DNA of 64,000 nt from the NCBI GenBank assembly GCA_903813345.2, contig CAIIXF020000010.1, positions 9,728,349-9,792,348 on the forward strand, written 5' to 3'. Positions 50,901 to 62,900 of this stretch are shown piece after piece; the stretch's first letter is position 1, and each line of letters opens with the position of its first letter. The notes beneath the pieces were generated by a model. It saw nothing but the letters and a program-made list of their open reading frames with translations. It had not been told where the DNA came from and made no database searches. The translations under genes and the position numbers were made by a program. Source of the DNA: Owenia fusiformis (Eukaryota > Annelida > Polychaeta > Sabellida > Oweniidae).

Positions 50901-53900
50901 CTTCTCTATAACAATCATTCAGCTTACTGGAAGTACAAGGGATGTTCAATAAATATGCATATAAATCCATCAAACTTATGAGAGTCATCCTCATCAGAAT
51001 CTTCAGAGTTTGGTAATGGAAGCAAACACATGATCATTTCTGTTTGGTTTTTGGTGAATAAATCAATTCATGAACTCAAACATAGAACATTGTCAGAAAA
51101 GAAAATGTATATTAACTATTTCTAGTGCACTATAAAGGGTGACCCAAAACTGGGTCCAAGGAAAACTTTTTATTATTATTGGACATAAGAGTCCCCTTAA
51201 TTAGCGAAAGTATAATTCCCTTCTTCCATAAACACATTGGAGAGGGCTGATGATTTATTCAGGGATATACCCTAGACCCTACCCAGAATGCTGCAATTAA
51301 ATGTGCACTAAACTTACTAACCTCTCTGGTGGTTTATCCTGAGGAAAGAACTGAGAAAACTCCTGAAGGAGATGTTGCTGTCCTCTCAACAGAGGAACCA
51401 CCAGTCTCTTGAGCTCCTGTACATCATTGCTCCCTTGATTCTCCCATTGCATCATGGTGTGCTTGATACGGTGGAAGTTGGTGGAGTTTGTAGTTCCACA
51501 GAATATCTACAATGAGAAGTTATTTCATGATTTGAGTCAAATTCAGTGCTTAGGAAAGTGCGGTGTGTGAAATTTCATGAGGCATCATCCGAGAGCCGAC
51601 ACTTTTATTCAGTAATATTTGGTGTATTTGGTGGTCATACATAAACCCATCAAAAAAGTGTTGAGTTATAGCACCATATACATTATTATTGAATGGGATC
51701 AAAGAATTCTAATTTGGGTATTCAGTGGGAGTAGTGACTCTAAAATCTGCATTCAATTCTTAGAAGATGAAATCTCCGATATGCTTGCATGTATTTGAGC
51801 AGCTCTACGTACCTCTAGCTTTCTAAGGAACCTCCTAGCCCTGCTATAGGCTAAATTCTGAGTTAGACAGCCACAAGCCCAGGCCTGGTCTGGACTGAGA
51901 AAGTCTGAGAATTGCTCCAGTAGCTGTGGGTAGTCTTTCAGTAATTCAGCCATACCTTTGTAAAGCTGAAATCATGGATATAATTAGTACAGCTATGAAG
52001 TGGTTTTCCTAGCATCATGATGACAAAAAACTGAGAAACCCGCCCGCCAAGCTGACAACAATATCGTAACTTTTAAGGTATGATAAAAACAAATGGCCAC
52101 CATGTAATTTACCCAGCATTCCCAAAACCTAATCAGATCTTGAAACTGTCTGCTTCTGCAACTCTAAAAGTTCAAAGTTGAACAAAATTTTGATGGCAAG
52201 ATTTATGTAGTGCCTCCCCAGCAGCACAAGAAACAATATAGTACTTTTTCAAAGTCTATAACACAGATAAAAGATATAGAAAAAATCTACTTCCATACAT
52301 CTTTTAGAGGTATTCCCAAGATTGATTTGCCCGTATCTTCACCTACCATTGTGACATCTTTCTCCTCCATTAACAGTTTCAATATGTCCATATAGCGGCC
52401 TATGTCTCCCTTCAGCAACTGGAGAGCCTTTGTCAAGAAAGCCTGGGCCACCAGGGTGTCTTTATCATCTCTCTATAACACAATGTCATATACTATAAGA
52501 TAAAATCATCAGTTTGTCATCAACACTGATTGTAGCCTGTAAAGATAACTTTACAGTCATTGTTGTCACCACCTACCATTTGTTACAGATACCATAATTT
52601 GTTACAGACATCGCATGACAAACAATGTACACAACATATTGGAGACTATATCAATGTCACCACTTCTGGTAATAATATAATATTAATGAGATGCAGTTTA
52701 GATTGAAGTATTCACCTTGGGGTCTGTAGATACAATGTTTTCATCATACATTCTCTGCAACAATTTCTCCTTCCTACCCTTGTATTTCTTAGGCTCATTC
52801 CTAGTAGGATCAAACCTGGAACAATAAAACCAGCATTTTGCTTGCATTTTCATTTTTTGATAAAGCGTTGCATTTTTAACCCTTTCACAACAAAAGGCTC
52901 CATATGAAGTTCAATTATGTAATACCTTTCAGGATGATAGGCTCCTTTTGGCACCATTATTTTTATTTATATACACCATTTCTATACAGTATATTTACAC
53001 CAAATTTTGACAAGTTGTTGAAATGTGTTAATTCCTACTACAAATTGTATTTCAGTGATAAAATTTGAAGCATAGGTTCCGGGGTATAAGTATTATGCAG
53101 TTTTTTCCTAAAAATCGCTCTTACTTATCCGTCAACAGGCCATTATTTTCCTCTTATTTTCACATCGGGAAAGGGTTGAATCATTTTATTTATGATAAAG
53201 CATTGCACTTTTAAATCTGCTTCCATGGGTGATATAATTTATGTGACAACCCCTAGATTATCTGCTTCCATGGATGATATAATTTATGAGACAATCCCTA
53301 GATTATCTGCTTCCATTCGTGATTTAAGTTATGAGACAACCCCTATATTTCTGTACCTGATAGTGCTGCTTGCTGCCATCAAGGTTGCCATGTGATCTTC
53401 ATCATCTCCCTCATCTTCATTCTGACTCCCATCTGCTTCATAATGTCCAGCATCTAGAATAAATAATTAAAAAAACATGAGTTATTTACACATAAAATGT
53501 TCAACATGTGGAATACAGTATATAAAAAATATAAAATATCGGATATAACTTTGAAATATACCACATTTCTGATATACTGTTTACAATGGGGAGAAAAAAC
53601 CATGGGTTTTTAAGAGAGTATAAAACTTATCATATGTATTTAAATTGAAAATTTTCTAATAGCGCAATTTTGTAACTGCACGATGCGCATGACGGAAATC
53701 ACTCATACGTGTAGTTTTATACAAAGATGTCAGGTTGGTATATGTAAGTTTGAACATGTAAGTTGAAAAGTAAGCATCATTCAGAATAAAAACGAATGTA
53801 TATAATATAAATCATAATATATTCTCAATGTGTGAGACATTAGAGTCATCGCACCATCACTGCGTGAAATATGGGATTCCAACTCTTGACACGTCTAGAA

Positions 53901-56900
53901 ACTGGTCTTTACACGCCGGGTTTCTAGACGTGCCAATTATTTACACCTCTTGACACGCGATGAATTCAACTCTTTACACCTCTTTGCACTTCTTGGCACA
54001 CGCAGTGCAAAGACGTGTAAAGACCATGTCAAAAAGTCTTTACACGCCCTGTGACAATTAATGGAATCTCTTGACACGCTCTTGGCACACTGAACAACAT
54101 AATTATGTGTAAACAACTAACCTAATTACCAATAGCAATACATACAGTATTTTAACGATTGCAAGTATTTTCTCTGATACTTTTAATTGATATATTTTTT
54201 AATCATTCTTTCGCAGACTGTTTGGAACAAGTACATGTAGCAAATATTAAACAGACTATTTTGTATGTACGCTGACACATTGACTTATTTAAACATTTTG
54301 GCAATTTCATGCCGCCTTTTGAAAATATAAATCAGTTACAGGCAATGCTAATCGACGCATTGATCCTAAGTGAAGGAAATACATATCATGATAAGAAAAA
54401 GAAAGGCGTTTCAAGGATAAAACGTGCAATAAACTTTGAAAACACTGATACATCAGGCCTATTTATATATTTATTTTGTATTAGCTTAATATAAAGATAA
54501 CCCTACTTTTCGATGAGTATTTGGATTTCGGAGTAATTTGTTTCAAGTTAAGTCAATACAAATTATCGCCGACTTAACTTGTGACCATACATTCCATTCT
54601 AAAATGGTTAAATTTAGTATTAAAAAGTAATCAATAGGTCGTGAAGGTTGATCCTAAGTGAAGGAAATACATATCATGATAAGAAAAAGAAAGGCGTTTC
54701 AAGGATAAAACGTGCAATAAACTTTGAAAACACTGATACATCAGGCCTATTTATATATTTATTTTGTATTAGCTTAATATAAAGATAACCCTACTTTTCG
54801 ATGAGTATTTGGATTTCGGAGTAATTTGTTTCAAGTTAAGTCAATACAAATTATCGCCGACTTAACTTGTGACCATACATATGATAAATGAGGGGCATTT
54901 TAATACACAATTGTGCAAAACAAGCATATTCAATCGAATGTACCATTCTCTCTGCTGTTCTTTCCCAGCCTATCCATAAACAGACAGGTACAAGTTCCCA
55001 TAGTTTTCGCAACATCTAATTCTATGATCAATTGCTAGACACAGCAAATATACTAATTAATTGTCTGATTGTGATTCGGGAACGTAAGGTTTTTACATAA
55101 ACAGGATACTTGGCTGTACATAGCCTGATAACACTGGATTGACCCCCCCCCCCAATCGACGCCTAGGCGCTGCTTATGTTTTAATAAGAAACATTCCTTT
55201 GTAAAGAATTATCGGGATATGAATTGATACAAGGTCAAGTATTCTGCCCCTTTTGTGTGATAAAAATATGTATTTAATTGGTGCTTTAACTTTTTGAACA
55301 AAGAAATGAAATAATCGCACTGAATGTCTCAACATAAATCAGTGATGTTTAATTAATAAATGACACTATTATGTCAGTCTACGCACTTCATGGACATGGA
55401 CGGGGGGGGTGTGAGTTACCCATTCTAAAATGGTTAAATTTAGTATTAAAAAGTAATCAATAGGTCGTGAACTCCGATTGATAACCAACTGTAGCATACT
55501 GCTTAATTTGTTTGACTATTGATATTAAAAAGGAGTGAATTTATGATATTCATAGAGGTACATTGTATTGGTATTAATAAAATAATGATATTGGGGACCA
55601 TAAACCACTTTGTTTCGCAAGTAGCTTTAGGATCGCGGTTTTATCTTCACATGTTGCCCTTTGTGCAATTCGAAAATGAAATATTTTAATCTATAATTTA
55701 TATATCATTTGCAAAATAAATGTAATTAAGAGACATGGGGGAGGGGGGGGGTTAACGGCCAGAATTTGGAATGAATTTGGGAATTTCAAGGATTGATTCA
55801 CTTAATGTTGTTCACTGGAGTCGATACACACACCTGCATAACAATCGGAGACAAAACTGACTTAATCTGATATGATAACAAAAGATTAATAACTTAGTCT
55901 ATGTTTTTGTTTTTATAATTGCGGAAGTGTACCAAAACCACCTTGATTACAGAAGATATCGTCTAGGCTTTAGATTTAATGAATAGATTCTTTGCCCTAG
56001 TCTCATTTAATAAAACAGGCTATTTGCGTATTTAATTAATATTTGTGACAAAATATTTCAGTTAGACTCAAAATCAAAACGAATTTCTCCATTATAGCCC
56101 CCCTTGCAACTGTCCCGAGTCTGCATCTGTTTTTCATGCTTCCGATCCACCTTTTGGATAGAGAGAATAGATGTAGATTTGTAATTTGGGGGGGGGGGGG
56201 TGGCATTAAATGTGTTCTCATACAAACTAAAATAAACCCCAAAAAGCCAAATCAAAATGTTGATACACATAATTAGCAGTCAGAAAGATGCTCTTACCAC
56301 TGTAGTTTTCAATATTCCCTTTGTTGTAACATCTTATTTCAAAAGAATGGATATTGATGGTTGTATGGAAGTATTCATATCAAACATTCACATTATAGTT
56401 TACAGTGGAATTCCCTCCATAAAAGCAACATATTTACCATTTAAGATTTCATATTGGACTTTCCGCATAATGATAAAATGTTGACGATATAGTTTTCGAT
56501 AAAACCCCAGGGCCGTAGCCAGCTTTCAGTCGGGGGGAGGGGTGATGCAATCACCAAAATATTTTAGGTTTTCAGTCGGGGGGTGCGATCGTGACATAAA
56601 TGAGGCAAAAAATATTTGTTTTGAATTTTTACAAAAATGATGCAACTTCCTTCAAACCTGAGCTGGAAGCTTCAAACAAAAAATCAATTTAATGCTCTTT
56701 TCTTCCTCTACCTTATGGTACCTTTTATTGCTTGTAGGAGGGGGTGCGAACCCACCGCTTCTCCTCGTTACGCTTATAAACCCAATAATGTATTCCCAAG
56801 GAATCGACTTTATTAATTTATATGTGAAAAATGAGCTTGCATGTACAAATTGCATCGTATGCAAACCTTCCCGGTCATGTTTATGTCTTTTGAATGATGT

Positions 56901-59900
56901 CTACCCCTTGATGCATGCATCCTTTAATAAGTGGTGTTAAGAATATATATTGGTGTAGGGATATGTCATAAAGATTTCACGTTATCGCGATATACATGTA
57001 GCCGCGCCCCCTTTGTCTTTATCCTTCCAAACGCAAACGGCAGATAAGAGGGGTTCTTAGTGATTGATCTGATGCTTAATAAGCCGCTTACAAGATACAG
57101 TTTTAAATATTGATATTGTGTAAAGTTTTAACACATAGGCGTAACCAGGGGGGGGGGTGCGATTCGTGAATGATCGCACCCCCCCCCCCCCCTGCTTAAC
57201 CAATAGAGAAGGAAGAAGAAATGAGCTTTGAATGGCTTTCATTTGAAACTTCTAGTTCAATTTTGAAGGAATTTGCAATGTCTGGTTCACATTTGCTCAA
57301 ATTCATCGTCCGGCCTCCGGCCGATTGAATATTTTGTTTAAAATTGTTTTCATGTTTGAAAAAACACTCAATCGGCCGGCCCCCGGCCGATGAATCGGAG
57401 CAAATATGACCCAGGCATATGAGGGGCAACATTTTAGATATAGTATTGTTTGAAATCCTGGGAAAATGCACTCCCCCAATTTTGCAAATCTGGTCTGCGG
57501 TGCTAATGAACCCTCTAATTTGTTTTCGTTTACATGAGCAACTAACAGATATGTTTATTCTCATTCTGTCTCAGCTTGATTTTAATTAAATTTTACCCCC
57601 ACCCTTCGAACGTCTTTGTCTCTCTCATTTTTGCAACCCTACATTCAGTTTCTTTTTAAACCAAATCAAGAAATATCCGTCCACATATCAGATATTAAAC
57701 CAATAGTTGTTCATTATAAGAACAACCATATATTATATTTATAGATCATAAGCTATTTTTAATTTCAGCTATAAAATTAGCCCTCTCTCCCCTCCTCTAT
57801 CTCTAGATACGCAGAGTTTCTAGACCGGCTAAGCATGTCTTAAAATTACTAGAAATTCCACAATTTATACAGTGATATGGATTTCATGTTTCTATTGAAT
57901 CCCTTATTTTGAAGTCTAGCTAAATAATCGAGTTTGATTTTAAACGTTTTCGGGGATCCGGGCAGAACTCAGGATATAGTACTTGAGTACATTTGCATTC
58001 AAAATAATTCAAAATTCAAAATTGCAAATATCATGGAAGTTGATTGCAATTATGTTCGATGATCGTCAACATGAAAGAACAATATGTCTGAATAATTAGC
58101 TATTAAACATCTTTATCAAAACTTTCCTACACTTTTAAATGTTGATCTTGTCAAAGAGTACTCTCCATCTGAGATTCAGATGTAGATCGAAAATCAAATT
58201 GATTTCAAAGGTATTTATAGATGGTTTACATGAGGGGTTCTGTCCATGGTGTATTCCTTTCATAACAAAGAGTTGTTTTGCTTCCGGGGTCCTAAATTAT
58301 TCTATTTTAAATAGTAACTAATAAGATTAAACAGATCAAAAAGACTCTGGGCACTGCCGTCGCCCCATCATGATCAATACAGGTGACAATAAGCGACACA
58401 TGTTTCAGCGTCATGATAGTAAACCATGACATCTCAAATCTTCCCAGCCCTTGATTTTTGAGATCTTTCATCCCAGCTCATATTTCATCTAATTGGGGTC
58501 ATAAAACTTGTGTAACTGTGCCTGTTGCATCCTCGATGGAAGGGTATTTTACAAGTATAAATGAAGTCCTTTGAAGAAGGATGTGCCTGTTGTTAAATAC
58601 ATGTACAATGCCTTACTACATTATGTAATGTATTGACATTAAGGTAGATGATTACATGATAACAATCACACTTATTGACATTCATAACTCTTCCCATCTG
58701 ATATGCTCAGATCACAGAATATGCCTCATTATATCAGAGCATGTTTCAGGCGTTTCAGACCCATAGCCAGGATTTGCCAAGGGGTGGGTTACTTTTTTAA
58801 GAAATTCCAGGGGAGTTTACTTTTGGCAATGTTAGTTCAAAAATGAGCAAAATAATTTAAAAGGTGCTCAGTATGGGGTAAAAAATGCAATTTTGGTCAC
58901 GGAGGGGGGGGGGGTCGCTAGAACCAATATATCCCCCCTGTATTCGGGCCTGCATGTGCTATCTACATATTTGACAATTTGATTGACACGGTTCAAAGTG
59001 GACTTTGTTCATCATTCAAACTGTTTTAATATCTAGGAATATGCGTCCAAGTTAAAATCACTCGAAATCAGGGTAGATAAACCTAAGAAAAACACATTTC
59101 TTGTTTTCATTTGATCTTTAACATGATCCTGTAAAAATGTCAGATTTAGCATAATACATAGGCGATCTCCATCTGCACACATCTACTCATTTCGACTAAG
59201 CTATTGCCTATACTTACACGCACACGCATACTTTTAAATTAATTTTATTTTGATAATGATTTAAAAAACACAAATTATTATTAACACGAAATTAAAATGA
59301 TTGTTATATTCCAATCCTAGTAAAGTATAATTAAGCGCGACTATAGGGCATAACAACATGTGGCCGGTCTAATTATACTGTTTGTTTTGATAACACGGGG
59401 TGCCATCGAATAATTTTGGCAACGTACCGGAGAACGACATTTTACTAAGAAATGGCAATAATTTAGCACAATATATTTTTTAACTAGAGTTCTATTTTGA
59501 TTTTGACAAAAGTAAGTATTCCATGCAATAACTATTTCATTCATGAGTTTGTAGGAATTCTGTTGGAACCCAGTTCTGATCAAGTACGAAGTTATTGAAA
59601 TCGGCGCAGACGGACTTTACTCCGAAAGATGGTTTTTCGATTATAACTTTTCACAACATTTAAGTATAGACTTTTGAAAAAAGTACAGAATAGTCCTTAT
59701 ACTTTTGAATAATTCTGCTATTTCTGATTCACACGACTCTGATTTGTTTAATTTAAAAAAAAGTTTTAAAAATATTACTTAGGAACGTAACCGGAGCTAG
59801 GAACGTAACCTGAGCAGATCAGTTGAATTATTTAATCAAAAAAATTAAAATATATGATTTAAAGCACATATACTAATTTAAAAACATACGGGATTGTTCG

Positions 59901-62900
59901 AATGCGTATTTATTAATATATATGCTTTAAATCATATATTTTATTTTTTTAAATTATATAATTCAACTGATCTGCTCCGGTTACGTTCCCAGCTCCGGTT
60001 ACGTTCCTAAGTAATATTTTTAAAACTTTTTTTTTAATTAAACAAATCAGAGTCGTGTGAATCAGAAATAACAGAATTATTCAATAGTATAAGGACTATT
60101 CTGTACTTTTTTCAAAAGTCTATACTTAAATGTTGTAAAAAGTTATAATCGAAAAACCATCTTTCGGAGTAAAGTCCGACTGCGCCGATTTCAATAGCTT
60201 CGTACTTGATCAGAACTGGGTTCCAACAGAATTCCTACAAACTCATGAATGAAATAGCCATTGCATGGAATACTTACTTTTGTCAAAATCAAAGTAGAAC
60301 TCTAGTTAAAAAATATATTGTGCTAAATTATTGCCATTTCTTAGTAAAATGTCGTTCTCCGGTACGTTGCCAAAATTATTCGATGGTACCCCGTGGATAA
60401 GGCTGTGCAAAGAGATATCAAAACTCTTGACACGCTCTTTACACGCGAGGTCTTTGCACCTCTTGACACGTCTTGGAATCTCTAGATACGCGGAGTTCCT
60501 AGACTATCTTTGCACGTCTAGAAATTGCTTGGAATTTCACATTTGACGCAGTGCATGATGTTCATGACTCCTATATTAACTAGGTAATGGCAACTCCGCG
60601 GAGTAGCAAATCCCAACGAACAAAATATCAATTACCGAATTCCAATCAATTATACTCATTACTTTGGTTGAAAATGAAAAAATTAGATTTTAGAATTGCG
60701 AATTCCTGCAAAGCAGCCATTTTGAATTTTCTGAGGTACAAATCTGAAAAATAATACCATAATTGTGATCTACTCCAAAATTCCTTCAATTTGAGTATAA
60801 TATAGCCATACTTTGAAGGGATCGAAAAATTATTGCGAAATCGTACATTAGACGGCCATTTTGAATTTTAAAACGCTCGAATCAGAAAAAAGATACAATA
60901 TTTGCAATCTACTCTTAATTGCCTTTCATTTGAGTATAATAAAGCTATACTTCAGAAAGATCTAAAAATTAGCGAAAATTTCTGTTTCCTGTCCCCCCAT
61001 ACATGGCCCCTGGGGGTCAGGATGAAAAACACGGAATATATCTGAAATAGATAAATGTTGTGAATACACTACCAAAATTTCAAACAATAATATTAATTAC
61101 TTTGGTTTAGAATGAAAAATTTATGATTTTTGCGAAAAAGTCCCGTCATTTTTAAAGCGGCGGCCATCTCAACAAAATTTTTTTTGCGTAAAACTATTCA
61201 CCAATATACATCTTTCCACTAAATATGAAGAAAATCTGTCAACTAGTATTTGAGTTATCTTCCGGACAGACGGACGGACTGACCGACCGACCGACCGACC
61301 GACGGACGGACGGACGGAGGGCTTCACTATATCCCTAACGAACTTCGTTCATTGGGATAAAAAGAATAAGAAAGCAAGTCTATTAATAAATAAATCCATC
61401 CTTAATGTCATTTCTAGTCACATCTTGAAGATGATAAATTCAATAGGTAATCCTATATCAGGGGCTTAAAAATTAATTACTTCTCTCTGTCTATTCAAAA
61501 TAACTATGAATAACAACTTTCTAATAAACTCATGTTACTCAAAAGAAAAGCTATAAAGGGCAGATGAGGAGAACATATGACGTGAATTGTAATCATATGC
61601 CAATATCTTCATATTACATGTACATACCCTACCCTAGATATAAATCTTAGATAAAACAGGTATATAGGCTTTGAAATATGAAAGAAACATACCACGACGG
61701 GGCAATTGGTGAATCAGGTCTTCAAATTTGAGGAGCAATATACACACAAAAGCCTCATTTTTCAAACGTGTTATGGCAATGAGCCATAATTAGTCTAGAA
61801 TTCAAAGTGGAACACTTTTCTTGTTACCAAATTTTCATTTCTTATCAATCTCTTTAAAATTTGGAGCCTAAATTAACATTGTAGTGATTAACAATCGTAT
61901 GATTTCAGATTTTTGATATTCAAATATTTACCGCTGTTAGACCTGTTTTAAAATTGACATTTTTTGCGGTAAAATTATTGACAGTTGACAGTTCAAACTA
62001 ATTCTATTAGAACTTCAAAAAAACTACATAAGGAAGGACTATGAAAATAATTATATAAATCAATAAATCTGTTTTGTACAACAGGTAAAATTTTCAAATA
62101 CCTAGCTGAATGATTTCATGTTAACTTACCGAGGTTTAATGAAAGGTATTACAACTGTTTCAAACCCAATATGACATCAACATTATAGGTGGTGCAAAAT
62201 CAAAGTTCAAAAGACATCACAATCTGGCCCAATGTGTACTAAGCTTTAGTTCAATCAATCAATCTTTTAACTTTGTTTGTAAGAGATGAGTTCAAGCATT
62301 TTATCTTTAACATGACTGTTTTGACAAATTGTACAGATTGTATACCAGTGTACCCTGGATCATTTTGAAATGCCATTATCTGAAGAAAAGATATGTTATT
62401 TTTCTCGTATTTCTTGAAAACATAAAAGTTGATTAAAAGAATGTGATTAAAAAGACATAGTACCTGTAGTTGAATCTGGTGAAGGAAGTCGTCTCCTGAC
62501 TCGTCTTGTCCTACGTCTCTTTGGTTTCTCTTCATTTTCTTTGTTTTCTTGGTCTTCAGTCACATCAATATCCATTGTATCAGCATCAACGTCACCTTCA
62601 TCTGCAGTATCTACATCAACATCCCCCTCATCGGCATCAACAGTATCACCATCCCCTTCATCAGCATCTGCGGTATCAGCATCATCTGGATCTACTTCAT
62701 CAGCATCTGCAGTATCAGCATCTACTGTGTCCATGTGATCATCACAAATATTCTGGTCTTCATTTTCTCCATCGTGGTGTTCTAAATCCTCATCAGAATC
62801 TTGAGTGTCATATTCACTTGTAAGATACGGATCATCTTCTCCAACATCTTCAAGATATCCATCAGTTATCTCAACTTCATCTCCTTCATTTGTATCAAGT

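Larger units (their letters stand above)
53845..60571. mobile_element. Candidate 6.7-kb TIR-bounded insertion in a GON4L intron
   Basis: Left GAGTCAT..CATCACTGCGTGAAAT and right, inverted, GAGTCAT..CATGCACTGCGTCAAAT are imperfect terminal repeats of about 40 bp, each ending at GATTCCAA/AATTCCAA. Inside each end are dense subterminal words CTTGACACG, CTTTACACG, CTTTGCAC and TCTAGAAAC/TCTAGATAC (53880-54090 and 60415-60540; another cluster at 57800). No transposase frame was recognised. It holds internal duplications, a CG-rich hairpin and a 1-kb palindrome. No clear target duplication, so boundaries are tentative. Confidence 0.5.

Noticed and set aside
50140-50994. Series of overlapping 60-69-codon frames, each starting MILMRT
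   Set aside because: They are a by-product of the 112-bp repeat read in shifted frames; the real coding use is only the last exon at 50014-50142.
57196-57564. 122-codon minus-strand frame in the large GON4L intron
   Set aside because: Overlaps the CG-rich hairpin; no domain, start context or splice support.
55140-58920. Poly-C/poly-G runs (for example 55142, 55743, 56189, 57181, 58904)
   Set aside because: Simple homopolymer tracts, often next to CAGGGCCGTAGCC-like MITE remnants; no evidence of function.
59341-60400. Mirrored 64-80-codon frames MIRTGFQQNSYKLMNE in the palindrome arms
   Set aside because: They are present only because the arms are duplicates; no recognisable domain.
62506-62823. 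Plus-strand frame very rich in His, Gln and Tyr
   Set aside because: It is the antisense of the repetitive acidic GON4L exon; composition is explained by the complementary codons.
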